Shown here in pieces: positions 17,375 through 26,584 of a stretch of 64,000 nt of DNA. Position numbers and translations under genes: made by a program. The first letter of the stretch is position 1. Each line of letters begins with the position of its first letter. This stretch comes from Actinacidiphila oryziradicis (GTDB lineage: Bacteria; Actinomycetota; Actinomycetes; Streptomycetales; Streptomycetaceae). The stretch is taken from the NCBI RefSeq assembly GCF_005047355.1, contig NZ_SUMC01000021.1:1-64000 (forward strand), read 5' to 3'. The notes under the pieces are model-generated. The model did not search any database. It worked only from the letters and a program-made list of their open reading frames with translations, and was not told the DNA's origin.

Positions 17375-18267
17375 CCGCTGCCGTAATGCCGGAATCCCAG
17401 GCCACATCGCGGGTGTCGGACTACGTGCTGACCTTCTCGTGCCCGGACCAACCGGCCATCGTCCACGCCGTCGCCACATTCCTGGTCGACCACGGCTGCA
17501 ATGTCGTGGAGAGCCAGCAGTTCGGCGACCGCGAGGCGGGCACGTTCTTCATGCGCGTCCAGTTCGAGCCCGTCAACGGCACCGAGTTCGATCTCGCCGG
17601 GCTGCGGCGTGACTTCGCCGACGTGGCAGGGCCGCTGCACATGTCCTGGCGACTGCTCGCCGCCGCGGAGCGAGCGCGGGTCCTGATCATGGTCAGCAAA
17701 TACGGGCACTGCCTGAATGATCTGCTGTTCCGGGCGAACAGCGGCTGGCTGAACATCGACGTGGTGGCTGTGGTGTCCAACCACCCGGATCTCGCCGTGT
17801 TGGCGGACAACTACGACGTCCCGTTCCACCACATTCCGGTCACCGCTGACACCAAGGCCACAGCCGAGGCGACGCTACTGGAACTGGTCGCCGACCTGCG
17901 GGTCGACCTGGTGGTGCTGGCCCGTTACATGCAGGTCCTGACGACGGATCTGTGCAAGCAGTTGGAGGGCCGCGCGATCAACATCCACCACTCGATGTTG
18001 CCCAGCTTCAAGGGCGGTCGTCCCTATCAGCAGGCTTACCGCAGAGGCGTGAAGCTGGTCGGCGCCACCGCGCACTACGTGACCTCCGACCTGGACGAGG
18101 GGCCGATCATCGAGCAGGAGATGGCCAGGGTCGATCACTCGATGACCGCGCAGGAGATCACGGCGCTGGGCCGGGACAACGAGTGCCTGGCGCTGGCACG
18201 TGCCGTGCGCTGGCACACCGAGAACCGGGTGCTGCTCGACAACGGCCGCACCGTCGTCCTCCACTGA
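17371..18267 (+). CDS. purU: formyltetrahydrofolate deformylase
   Basis: 298 aa. N-terminal ACT domain (~17-95; LTFSCPDQPAIVHAVATFL, GCNVVESQQF). Formyltransferase domain: RVLIMVSKYGHCLNDLLFR, AINIHHSMLPSFKGGRPYQQ with catalytic His, and YVTSDLDEGPIIEQE with catalytic Asp. It hydrolyses 10-formyl-THF to formate and free THF, closing the THF cycle. ATG overlaps the folD stop. In this context it acts as the exit for methyl-derived carbon rather than in purine synthesis; that role is inferred. Confidence 0.92.
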   Translation: MTAAVMPESQATSRVSDYVLTFSCPDQPAIVHAVATFLVDHGCNVVESQQFGDREAGTFFMRVQFEPVNGTEFDLAGLRRDFADVAGPLHMSWRLLAAAERARVLIMVSKYGHCLNDLLFRANSGWLNIDVVAVVSNHPDLAVLADNYDVPFHHIPVTADTKATAEATLLELVADLRVDLVVLARYMQVLTTDLCKQLEGRAINIHHSMLPSFKGGRPYQQAYRRGVKLVGATAHYVTSDLDEGPIIEQEMARVDHSMTAQEITALGRDNECLALARAVRWHTENRVLLDNGRTVVLH

Positions 18268-18282
18268 GCCGCGCGGAGAGAA

Positions 18283-18345
18283 ATCGAGCGCCTGCACACG
18301 TTTTCGTGCAACCAGATCGCCGCCACCCTCGAGTGGCACAACGAC
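18283..18345 (+). pseudogene. C-terminal scar of a second methylenetetrahydrofolate reductase
   Basis: 21 codons reading IERLHTFSCNQIAATLEW plus HND. They align with the C-terminal end of the MetF at 15604-15640 (IEGLHLFSFNQISATVGW). No other part of this second gene remains. It lies directly between purU and the O-demethylase gene, so a second metF was once present there and was deleted. Confidence 0.65.
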
Positions 18346-18517
18346 CTTGGTTCACGGCGTGCGGACAGCCACGGCGTGAACCAACCGGACAACCCCTTCC
18401 CGGCTGGTCGGCACACCGCCCCCTTCGCCGACGGAGCGGGTGTCAACTCACGGCACACATCACTGCGTGGGGCCCGAATTCGCCGCAGTAGCGGTGAGAC
18501 AAAGAGAGGTAAGCAAC

Positions 18518-19873
18518 ATGTCCAGCGAAAGCCTTGAGTCCAAGATCCAGCGGTCCGGAAATCCGGCGCACATGCTCCGCAACGCGCCGACCGGGGCGTT
18601 TCCGTTTCCGATCCCCAGCGAGTACAGCAACTGGCGCGACGAGCAGGAGTCGTGGAACACGACGGCGGTCCTGTTCGACCAGTCGTTCCACATGACCGAC
18701 ATCTACTTCGAGGGGCCCGACCTGGGCAGGTTCCTGTCCGATGTCGCAGTGAACAGCTTCCGCACCTTCGGGAAGAACAAGGCCAAGCAGCTGATCGTCT
18801 GCAATGACGACGGCCGGCTGATCGGCGACGCGATCCTGTTCGGCCTGGAAGACGACAAGGTCAGCCTGGTCGGAACGCCGAGCGCGCCCAACTGGGTGGC
18901 GTACCAGGCCGAAACCGGCGGATACGACGTCAAGGTCACCCGAGACGAGCGGACCGTTGAGAACAAGGGCAAGCGTCTGATCTACCGCTACCAGCTCCAG
19001 GGACCCGATGCCCTCAAGATCGTCGAGAAGGCGCAGGGCGGCCCGGTCGATCGCATCAAGTTCTTCAACATCGGCGAGTTCACCATCGCTGGTCGCCCGG
19101 TGCGGGCCCTGAACCACACCATGGTCGGAATCCCCGGACAGGAGATGACCGGGCTGGAGATGTTCGGCCCGGCCGACGACGGTCCGGCCGTGCTGGAGGC
19201 GCTCCTGGAGGCCGGTACCGAATTCGGCCTCCGCCAGGGCGGCGCCCTCGCGTACTCGACGACCGCGGTGGAATCGGGCTGGATCGGCACGTTCGTTCCG
19301 GCGATCTACACGGGTGAGCGGATGAAGCCGTACCGGGAGTGGCTGCGCGCCGGGAGCTACGAAGGAGTCGCCTCGCTGGGCGGGAGCTTCGCCTCCGACG
19401 ACATCGAAGACTACTACGTCACGCCGTGGGACCTCGGGTACGGCCACGTGATCAAGTTCGACCACGACTTCATCGGCCGGGCCGCACTGGAGGAACTCGC
19501 CGACCAGCCGCACCGCAGGAAGGTGTGGCTGCGCTGGAACGACGACGATGTCGCCCGTGTCATCGCCAGCAGCCTCTTCGGCGGCAGGGACCGAGCCAAG
19601 TACATGAGCACGCCCGCCGCCGGCTATGCGACCTTCCAGCACGACAAGGTGCTTATCGGTGACCGGCTGGTCGGGGCGACGTTCCGGAACGCCTACACCG
19701 TCAACATCGGCGGCTGGGCCTCGCTGGCGACGATCGACGAGGCCGACGCCCAGGACGGGGCCGAAGTCACCGTCATATGGGGAGAAGACAACGGCGGAAC
19801 CGAGAAGCCCGGTGTCGAGCGGCACGTGCAGACACCGATCCGGGCCACCATCAGCACTACTCCCCTCGTGTGA
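18518..19873 (+). CDS. ligM: LigM-type THF-dependent aryl O-demethylase
   Basis: 451 aa from ATG 18518 (GAGAGGT upstream). GcvT/aminomethyltransferase fold. Its landmarks follow LigM, the vanillate/3-O-methylgallate demethylase of Sphingobium: AVLFDQSFHMTDIYFEGPD, NKAKQLIV, APNWVAYQAETGGYDV, AVESGWIGTFVPAIYTG, GGSFASDDIEDYYVTPWDLG, VKFDHDFIGRAALEE-like (IKFDHDFIGRAALEE), and the end VIWGEDNGGTEKP. The Tyr in ALAYSTTAVESG lies where LigM's catalytic Tyr region is expected. It would move a methyl from a methoxy-aromatic to THF, giving a phenol and 5-methyl-THF. The surrounding folate genes support this; the actual substrate (vanillate, syringate or other) is unknown. Confidence 0.85.
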   Translation: MSSESLESKIQRSGNPAHMLRNAPTGAFPFPIPSEYSNWRDEQESWNTTAVLFDQSFHMTDIYFEGPDLGRFLSDVAVNSFRTFGKNKAKQLIVCNDDGRLIGDAILFGLEDDKVSLVGTPSAPNWVAYQAETGGYDVKVTRDERTVENKGKRLIYRYQLQGPDALKIVEKAQGGPVDRIKFFNIGEFTIAGRPVRALNHTMVGIPGQEMTGLEMFGPADDGPAVLEALLEAGTEFGLRQGGALAYSTTAVESGWIGTFVPAIYTGERMKPYREWLRAGSYEGVASLGGSFASDDIEDYYVTPWDLGYGHVIKFDHDFIGRAALEELADQPHRRKVWLRWNDDDVARVIASSLFGGRDRAKYMSTPAAGYATFQHDKVLIGDRLVGATFRNAYTVNIGGWASLATIDEADAQDGAEVTVIWGEDNGGTEKPGVERHVQTPIRATISTTPLV

Positions 19874-19921
19874 TGCCCCTCTGCGGGCGGCACTGAAGTC
19901 GAACAGGATGGTGACACAGCG

Positions 19922-20860
19922 ATGACCGCGACCCGGATCGGAACCGGCGTGCCCTGGCACCGCCAGCGGGCACTGACCGACCCTGTTACCGGCACGTCGG
20001 TATCCGGTCGGGTCGCGGGGCTCCCCGCGCGCGAGCGTTGCCTGGTCATGGGAATCCTGAACGTGACCCCCGACTCGTTCTCCGACGGCGGAGACTACGT
20101 GGCGACCGCGCGGGCGGTGGATCGCGGTCTCGCTCTCGCCGCGGCCGGGGCCGACATCGTGGACGTGGGGGGTGAGTCCACCCGCCCTGGAGCGCATCGG
20201 GTCCCGCTCGACGTCGAACTGAGCCGGACGGTGCCGGTCGTGCGCGAACTGGCGGGCTCCGGGGTGATCGTGAGTATCGACACCATGCGCTCCGAGGTCG
20301 CCCGCGCGGCCCTGAAGGCGGGAGCGCGTGCCGTGAACGATGTCAGCGGCGGGCTTGCCGACCCTGCTATGGCCGCATCAGTGGCGCGGGCCGGGGTGCC
20401 CTACATCGCCATGCACTGGCGCGGACCGAGCAGGACGATGCAGCAGCGTGAGGTCTACCGGGACGTCGTCACCGAGGTCAGAGCGGAACTCGACCAGCGG
20501 TTGCACGCCTTGGTCGACGCCGGTATCGCGGCCGAGCGCATCATTCTCGACCCTGGACTCGGTTTCGCGAAGAACAGCGCGCACAACTGGGAGCTGCTAC
20601 GTCGTCTCGACGAGCTGTCCTCACTGGGCCGCCCGCTCCTCGTCGGAGCCTCCCGCAAGTCCTTCCTGGGCGCGCTGCTCGCAACGGACGGGAGCCCGGC
20701 CCCGCCACGCGCGCGGGATGCGGCCACCGCGGCGGTTTCGGCTCTCGCCGCCGCGGCCGGCGCCTACTGTGTCCGGGTGCATGAGGTGGCCGAGACGCTC
20801 GACGCCGTCCGGGTCGCCGCCGCGTGGACACGGCATGAGCGGATGGCAACGGGCCATTGA
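19922..20860 (+). CDS. folP: dihydropteroate synthase
   Basis: 312 aa with all family blocks: MGILNVTPDSFSDGG, DIVDVGGESTRPGA, VSIDTMRSEVA, AVNDVSGGLAD, ILDPGLGFAKN and LVGASRKSFLG. It condenses p-aminobenzoate with the pterin diphosphate. ~35 residues precede the first block, longer than usual, so the start could be later. With folE and folC it strengthens folate supply; folB/folQ, folK and folA are not in the island. A second folP on mobile DNA could also affect sulfonamide sensitivity; no evidence for that here. Confidence 0.93.
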   Translation: MTATRIGTGVPWHRQRALTDPVTGTSVSGRVAGLPARERCLVMGILNVTPDSFSDGGDYVATARAVDRGLALAAAGADIVDVGGESTRPGAHRVPLDVELSRTVPVVRELAGSGVIVSIDTMRSEVARAALKAGARAVNDVSGGLADPAMAASVARAGVPYIAMHWRGPSRTMQQREVYRDVVTEVRAELDQRLHALVDAGIAAERIILDPGLGFAKNSAHNWELLRRLDELSSLGRPLLVGASRKSFLGALLATDGSPAPPRARDAATAAVSALAAAAGAYCVRVHEVAETLDAVRVAAAWTRHERMATGH

Positions 20861-20887
20861 GGCCGCCTGCCGCCGGCGCCCGACCGG

Positions 20888-23842
20888 GTGATGCTCGACA
20901 GGAGAACCCGAGTCCGTTTCGACGACGGACGGGAACTGCTGGACCAGGCGCGGCACCGGATGGCCGCGGTGCGGCTCGACGGGCTCCGGGCGTACGTCGA
21001 CGATCCGGAACACACCTGGCGGTCCCTCGAGAAACCGCCTGCACCTTCTGAACGTCCTTTAATCGGAGATCAGTTGACCACGTCACCCACCGCCTCCTCG
21101 GCATCGACCGCAACCGAGCAGGTACCCGCCGCGGCTTCGCATCCGCCCTCGCACCGGCGCCCACCGACGTTCCACCGGGTCGGCGGGCCGCGACGCTGCT
21201 GGGACTGGGTGCTCGCCGGGGATCCCGGGCTCGGCCACCTGCAGGCGGGATGGTCCTCGCTGGTTTCCATGACCGTCTACCTCGCCGTGGGCTACGGCAT
21301 GTCCAACGCCCTGGGCGTCCCGGCCATGCTGGGGATGCTGGTCTGCGGCCTGATGGGCATGGTGAGCTCCTTCGCGGTCGCCGGGAGCACTCCGCTGCGG
21401 CTGGCGCGGGCGATCCTGTGCTTGGCGATCCCGTATGCGGCCATGCTCCCGCTTGCCTCGTGGCTGCACCCGGACCGGCCACTCGAGCTCTGCCTCAACG
21501 TGTTCACGGTGGCGCTCGGCAACTTCCTGATCCGGTTCGGGCCCATCGGAATGCTGATCGGCATAGCGATGTTCAGCGGCTTTTCGGTTGGCGTGACGGC
21601 CGACATCCCGCTCGAGGACTGCGGCCCGCTCTTCGTCATCGCTGTCGTCGCGTCCGTCGCGGTGCTGGCCGCCCGCCTACTGCTGTGCTACCCCAGGCCC
21701 CGCAAGGATCTGCTGCGCACCCAGCGCGCCTTCGTCGTCCAGGCGCGCCGGGTCGTGAACGCCGCCGCGACCGCGCTGGACCCGGATGCCGGCCAGGCCA
21801 TCGCGATCAGGCGGATCAGCCGTGCACTGCACCGGCTGAACGTCACCACCGTCACCATCGACGGGCACCTCGCCCGGCCCGAGGTCGCCGCCGATCCGCA
21901 CCTGGCCGAGCTGCTGCACCAGTACCTCTTCGACGCCGAACTCGCCCTGCAGGGCATCGGCAAGGCGGTGCAGCAGATAGCCGGCCGCCCGGTTCCGGCC
22001 AAGCTTCGCGAGGCTATGGCCGTCGCACTGGTCATCGCCCGGGACACCCACCTGGGGCAGCTCGACGCGCTTGGCCCGGCCGCCGAGCTGATCCGGCAGC
22101 AGACCACCGCCATGCCCGACGGTGCGACCGTCAACGAAGACGAGGTCCGAGCGCTGGCACGGCGCGTCGCCGACCTGCTGGACGTGCTCGCCGACGCCCT
22201 CGCCCACTGGCTGAACCTCGGCTGGAGCTCGCCCACGACGCAGGCCAAGGTGTCCTTCCAGCCCACTGTCGCGCTAGAACGTAACCGGCCGGCCGGAACC
22301 GGGCCGGCCGCCCGGCGGGTAGGCGCCGCCCAGGGCGGCAGCGGCTGGCGGCGGGCCGTCCCCTACTGGCGTTTGACCCTGCATGCCGGGGCCGCCGCCG
22401 CGATCGTCTGCCCGATCGCCGACGCCATCAACCCATCCCGCTACTTCTGGGCCCTGATCGGCGTGATGATCACCTTCGGCGGGACCAACACCACCCACGA
22501 GCGCCTGCGCAAGCTCGCGCACCGCATGGTGGGCACCGTCGCCGGCGCGGTCATCGGGATCGCCCTGCTGCACCTGATCGGCCCCGGCCACATCTACTGG
22601 ACCCTGGCAGTCATCGTGGCCGCAATCGCCTTCGGGGCGTGGGGCTTCCAGCGCCGGTACGCCTACTGGCTCACCGGCCTGGTCGCCGCGCTGGTGCAGA
22701 CGTACGGCCTGACCACGCCGTACCGCGACATGGACTGGCTCCTGACCCAGCGCCTGATGGACAACGCGCTGGGCATCCTGGTGGCCACCGCATGCGCGGC
22801 GCTCATCTTTCCGGTGCCGACCCGCAAGGTCGCCCGCGAGGCACAGCGCGGCTACCTCTCCGCGCTGGAGCACTTGGTCGGCCAGGTGGCGGTGCGCTGG
22901 AAGGAACCCGACGCCCCGGTGCGCCTGCGCGGCGCGGCGCGCGGCGTGGACGCCGCCCTGCTACAGGTACAGAGCGCGGTCCTGCCGCTGGTGCGGATGC
23001 CGCTCGCAATCCGCGGGCGCAGCGGCGAGAACCTGCTGGCACTGCTCGGCACCGCCACGCAGCACGCGCACGAGCTGGCCGCGGCGGCGGACATCGACAT
23101 CGACCTCGCTCCGCACCTGCGTACCCGGGTAGACCACATCACCGAGGTGTTCGCCTCCTCCCTGCACGCCCTGGACCGACAGATCGCGACGGGTGAGCGA
23201 GACGGCACCTGGATACGGGTCAGCCCGGTGATCCACGAACTGGAATCGGTCCTGAGCGGCCCCCCCGGTCAGCGGGCTGACCGCCTGCATGTCGCACTGC
23301 GCGAGCTCGCCGCGCTGGAGGAGGTACTCGCCAGCATCGCGGACACCCGCGGCCTGACCATCATCGCCGCCCCGCCCGCTGCGGTGCCTGTGGCGGACGG
23401 CGCTACCACCAGCCCGGTCCCGGCCGGCGTGCCGAGCGCGCCTCCTGCCGTCAGCCGTGACGCCGCGTCAGCCCCCGCCGGTTCCACCATAGGCGCGTCC
23501 GCGGGCAATAAGGCGGCCCGTCCCCTCGCGTCCGCCGCTGCGGCCGAAGAACCGTTCCGCGGTGCGGCAGGCAACGCAGGAGCCGTGACCCTCACCGGCT
23601 CGCTGCGCTGCCCGGAGCATCCGCGCGGCTGCGAGGCGTGGATCGTCGTGGTGACCAGCCAGGGCGAGCGCCGGGCGCTGGCGCAGGTAGCCGGCGGCCG
23701 GTACCAGGTCACCGGGCTGACGCCCGGCACGTACACCCTGATCGTGATCAGCACGGCGCACGCGCCGAACGCCCAGTCCCTGCTGGTGCGCCCAGCAGAC
23801 GGGGAAATACGGCGCGACATCGTCCTGCCGTCCGCCTCCTGA
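20888..23842 (+). CDS. FUSC-family membrane protein with C-terminal beta-sandwich domain
   Basis: Up to 984 aa. Two membrane blocks (about residues 117-275 and 495-645; SMTVYLAVGYGMSNALGV, AILCLAIPYAAMLPLASWL, YFWALIGVMITFGG, LVAALVQTYGL) each followed by a long soluble helical region. This is the duplicated layout of FUSC/AaeB-like exporters of aromatic acids. Residues ~905-984 (VTLTGSLRCPEHPRGCEAW, GRYQVTGLTPGTYTLIVI) form a carboxypeptidase-regulatory/CnaB-like domain, unusual for the family. The first ~60 residues look like a leftover of another gene; a TTG at 21074 with GGAG six bases upstream is a good alternative start. Likely exports an aromatic product or substrate of the O-demethylation pathway. 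Confidence 0.8.
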   Translation: MMLDRRTRVRFDDGRELLDQARHRMAAVRLDGLRAYVDDPEHTWRSLEKPPAPSERPLIGDQLTTSPTASSASTATEQVPAAASHPPSHRRPPTFHRVGGPRRCWDWVLAGDPGLGHLQAGWSSLVSMTVYLAVGYGMSNALGVPAMLGMLVCGLMGMVSSFAVAGSTPLRLARAILCLAIPYAAMLPLASWLHPDRPLELCLNVFTVALGNFLIRFGPIGMLIGIAMFSGFSVGVTADIPLEDCGPLFVIAVVASVAVLAARLLLCYPRPRKDLLRTQRAFVVQARRVVNAAATALDPDAGQAIAIRRISRALHRLNVTTVTIDGHLARPEVAADPHLAELLHQYLFDAELALQGIGKAVQQIAGRPVPAKLREAMAVALVIARDTHLGQLDALGPAAELIRQQTTAMPDGATVNEDEVRALARRVADLLDVLADALAHWLNLGWSSPTTQAKVSFQPTVALERNRPAGTGPAARRVGAAQGGSGWRRAVPYWRLTLHAGAAAAIVCPIADAINPSRYFWALIGVMITFGGTNTTHERLRKLAHRMVGTVAGAVIGIALLHLIGPGHIYWTLAVIVAAIAFGAWGFQRRYAYWLTGLVAALVQTYGLTTPYRDMDWLLTQRLMDNALGILVATACAALIFPVPTRKVAREAQRGYLSALEHLVGQVAVRWKEPDAPVRLRGAARGVDAALLQVQSAVLPLVRMPLAIRGRSGENLLALLGTATQHAHELAAAADIDIDLAPHLRTRVDHITEVFASSLHALDRQIATGERDGTWIRVSPVIHELESVLSGPPGQRADRLHVALRELAALEEVLASIADTRGLTIIAAPPAAVPVADGATTSPVPAGVPSAPPAVSRDAASAPAGSTIGASAGNKAARPLASAAAAEEPFRGAAGNAGAVTLTGSLRCPEHPRGCEAWIVVVTSQGERRALAQVAGGRYQVTGLTPGTYTLIVISTAHAPNAQSLLVRPADGEIRRDIVLPSAS

Positions 23843-23886
23843 CCGACACGTGGCCGGGGCCGCAGCAACGCTGAGAGAGACACGAG

Positions 23887-24262
23887 ATGTTCCCACTGAT
23901 GGCTCGCTCCACCTGCACGGACCAGGAAGCGACCGCCGCGTTCAACGAACTCGTTGCGCGGACGGGCGAGCAGATCAAGGCGCATGAGCCCGGGAAAACC
24001 CATCTGCACCGTGCACCGGGTCGACGGCCGTTGCTGCAGCGGAACTTCGACGGCTGTACCGGGACCACAGTTCAGTGGCGTGATTCGCCGGAGCGCTTCG
24101 GGCCGTGGCAAACGGTCTACGGCCGCGATGATGCCCGAGGCACGCACCACCAAAGCGGTGCTGGGCCACAGCCACCTACTCGCCGCCCCCGCCCTGACCC
24201 GCGACTACAACCTGTCCACCCGCCCGCACGTACTGTTGCGGGCTGATCAACGGAGACGATGA
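23887..24262 (+). pseudogene. mosaic remnant: monooxygenase-like N-terminus, IS5 scar and unknown tail
   Basis: 23887-24000 reads MFPLMARSTCTDQEATAAFN then VARTGEQIKAHEPG, followed after a frame change by TVHRVDGR, like small ABM-type monooxygenases. 24061-24110 reads VQWRDSPERFGPWQTVYGR, the conserved N-terminal block of IS5-family transposases. The end (frame from ~24126: TTKAVLGHSHLLAAPALTRD, YNLSTRPHVLLRAD) is an unrecognised gene tail stopping at 24262. None of the parts is complete. Confidence 0.5.
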
Positions 24263-24268
24263 CCCCCC

Positions 24269-24940
24269 GTGACCACAATCACCTCACTCGACCCTCAGCC
24301 GGGGGATCCGCTCGACCCCAAGCACGGCGGCGAGCTCAATGGCCAAGCCGGCATTGACCTCGACCTGGCCGCCCGCCACGCCCGCGCCATGCTCGCCTGT
24401 CTGGGCATCGCCTGCGAGGACGAACACACGATCCGCACCCCCGAGCGGTTTGTGCGCGCGATGGCCGAGATGACCGCGGGACGCCACCGCGACCCCCACC
24501 GGTTCCTTGATGTCACCTTCCCCGCCGAGCCCACCGACCCCGGCATGATCGTGGTAACCGGTGTCCGTTTCGTCTCGCTCTGCCAACACCACCTACTGCC
24601 TTGGGCGGGCACAGCCAGCGTGGCCTACATACCCGCTCCCGGCGCCCGCATCGTCGGATTGTCGAAACTGGCCCGCCTGGTCAAAGAATTCGCCGCCCGC
24701 CCCCAAATCCAAGAACGACTCGGCCAGCAGATCGTGCACGCGATCGACACCAAGCTCAGCACCATCGGCGCAGCCTGTGTGATCCGCGCCTCGCACTCAT
24801 GCATGAACCTGCGTGGCGCCCACGCCCAGGGCGCCCACATGGTCACCACCCACGTGCTCGGGGCATTTCACGACGATCCAACCGTCCGCGCAGAATTCCT
24901 GTCCCTGACCCCGACTACCCAACTCGACCACAACTGGTAG
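24269..24940 (+). CDS. folE: GTP cyclohydrolase I
   Basis: 223 aa from GTG 24269. Family motifs: DEHTIRTPERFVRAMAEM, SLCQHHLLPWAGTASVAYIP with zinc-binding Cys/His, IVGLSKLARLVKEFAARPQI, QERLGQQIVHAI and SHSCMNLRGAHAQGA with the third zinc Cys. It makes dihydroneopterin triphosphate, the first step of folate synthesis. It follows the FUSC gene after a decayed stretch and closes the folate block. In the late motif the family usually has 'H.CM..RGV'; here RGA. Confidence 0.92.
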   Translation: MTTITSLDPQPGDPLDPKHGGELNGQAGIDLDLAARHARAMLACLGIACEDEHTIRTPERFVRAMAEMTAGRHRDPHRFLDVTFPAEPTDPGMIVVTGVRFVSLCQHHLLPWAGTASVAYIPAPGARIVGLSKLARLVKEFAARPQIQERLGQQIVHAIDTKLSTIGAACVIRASHSCMNLRGAHAQGAHMVTTHVLGAFHDDPTVRAEFLSLTPTTQLDHNW

Positions 24941-25159
24941 CGATGACCGGCCTGGAAGCGATCCTGGCCGACAACAAGCCGGTGTCCGGTGTCCTCGCCT
25001 CGATCTCGCTGGGCACCCTCGGACTTCCTGGCTACCAAAACCGCCCGTCACACCGGCAACGTACTCGGTGGATTCGTCACCTACGCCGCAATGGTGAATT
25101 GCCGGTGTATGGGTCTGTACGGTCATCGGTGTAACTCCCGATCATGGAAGTAGCACCTG

Positions 25160-25500
25160 ATGAGCGACATGTCTGTCTCCGTTGAGACGGTTGAAGAGGT
25201 TCGGCCGGTCGAGCTGTAGGCGGACCTGCTGGACGACCAGTGATCGGGCAGCTGGTCGATCGTGCCCGCGCCGGCGGCCTGCAGTTGACCGGCGAGGACG
25301 GGCTGCTCCAGCAGCTGACCAAGCGCATGCTGGAGTCCGCCCTGGAGGGCGAGATCACCGACCACCTCGGCTACGAGAAGCACGACCCGGCCGGTGCGGG
25401 CAGTGGGAACTCCCGCAACGGCATCCGCGCCAAGACCGTGCTGACCGAGGCCGGTCCGGTCGGGATCGAGGTGCCCAGGGACCGCGACGGCAGCACGCCG
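25160..25500 (+). pseudogene. IS256-family transposase, N-terminal fragment
   Basis: A frame beginning MSDMSVSVETVEEVRPVEL meets TAG (probably from CAG) and, shortly after, a frame change near 25236. It continues IGQLVDRARAGGLQL, LTKRMLESALEGEITDHLG, GNSRNGIRAKTVLTEAGPV and EVPRDRDGS, the N-terminal third of IS256 transposases. At ~25500 it is fused to an opposite-strand recombinase fragment. Confidence 0.75.
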
Positions 25501-25780
25501 ACGTTGAACAGACTGGTGGCCTTGGTGTGCCGGAACCGGTGGGTGCGGTTGAAGTCCACCAGCCTCCCGGCGCTGTCGCGGATGCCGAGGCGACGGGCGA
25601 ACTTGGAGAGCGTCTGGTGGACGCTCTCCACGGGGTAGGGCTTGTCGGCGTGACGGTTCATCTTGTGCGCCAGGAACAGGTACTTCGGCCTGACTCCCGC
25701 TGCCCAGCGGGGTCCGAGGTGGGCATCGGCCCACTGGTACTGCGCATCCTCGACGCCGCGCAACAAAGGGAGTAAGCAGC
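25498..25780 (-). pseudogene. tyrosine recombinase fragment
   Basis: The minus-strand frame reads PYPVESVHQTLSKFARRLGI, then GRLVDFNRTHRFRHTKATSLF and NVGV, the HxxR-containing region of XerC/XerD-like site-specific recombinases used by actinomycete elements. The C-terminal Tyr segment is cut off at the IS256 junction (~25498). Upstream sequence to ~25780 (QWADAHLGPRWAAG, PKYLFLAH) is in frame. Nonfunctional. Confidence 0.6.
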
Positions 25781-26039
25781 AAGGGCGCCGATCACGTGCA
25801 ATAACCCAATTCTTGCGGGCCGAAGCCAGAAGTTCGTCTTGCCGACGGCCAGTTCGCACCTTGCCTCGCGGTGCCCGCCAGCAACAGCCCGACCGACGGG
25901 CAGATCGTCGTGCTCGGGCAAGAACGCTGGCCATTGACTCTGGTTCCGACCTCTGGCGGCGGAGGGCCTTTTGCGGCGCGCAGACGTATGGCCCTCCATT
26001 CGGTGCAGCCTAGTCTCGGCGAGTCACGCCAGGTGATTG

Positions 26040-26525
26040 TCGGAACTCGACAACATCTCAGCCCGCGCGGCGTGAGCCCTGGCAGTACCGCTGCACGCTC
26101 GCTGCACGTTTGGCCACCGGATGGCCACCGGACCTTCCCTCAGAGCGGAGACGGGAAGGCGAACGGTGACAAAGCCACAGGTCAGAGCGTTGCGCCAGGT
26201 AATGGCTGCTGACGGCTAACCGCAGACCTACGCATTGCGATGCGCAGACTACGAGTGTCCGATTAGCCCTAATTCCAAGGTCAACGGAAACAAGAAACCC
26301 CAGGTCAGAGGACTGACCCGGAGTTCACCATGGAGCCGCCTTCGGGATTCGAACCCGAGACCTACGCATTACGAGACCGTGAGCGTTCGTGTTATGTGGT
26401 GCTGGGTCATGCTTCCTGGTGCTGTTCTGCCTGATCAGAGCATGTACGGCTGGTTGACCGATACTGCCTCGTGCTGCACCGTCCAAAGGCGTCCGGCCAC
26501 CGGCTGGCCACCGGAGGCGCCGAAG
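26040..26525. repeat. attachment-site arm region around core 2
   Basis: Left arm: GGAACTCGACAAC.., GCTGCACG repeats, TGGCCACCGGATGGCCACCGG (about 26108-26130), then the palindromic CTACGCATTGCGATGCG element (26228-26246). Right arm: GTCCAAAGGCGTCCGGCCACCGGCTGG (26482-26515). The same order and wording recur around cores 1 and 3. Paired GGCCACCGG boxes look like integrase arm-type sites. Confidence 0.65.
26331..26375 (-). other. attachment core 2 (3' half of tRNA-Thr(CGU))
   Basis: Identical over 45 nt to cores 3 and 4. Minus strand: anticodon loop with CGT, T-arm GGGTTCGAATCCC and 3' CCA. The 5' tRNA half is absent on the adjoining side. Separates the metabolic island from the defence island. 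Confidence 0.8.
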
Positions 26526-26584
26526 GCCTCGCTCATCGAGATTGTCGTCCTCCAACAAGGGGCGGTCATGCCGGTGTCTGTGGG

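Noticed and set aside
18443..20197. Long minus-strand frame (584 codons) opposite the O-demethylase gene
   Set aside because: Antisense shadow of ligM and folP; codon bias follows the plus-strand genes and the translation has no family features.
24953..25125. Small membrane protein after folE
   Set aside because: Reading needs a frame change near 25015 and no family or stable start is visible; treated as decayed sequence before the IS256 remnant.
26331..26375. Functional tRNA-Thr gene
   Set aside because: Only the 3' half is present here and at the three similar places; the D-arm and 5' acceptor strand are absent.
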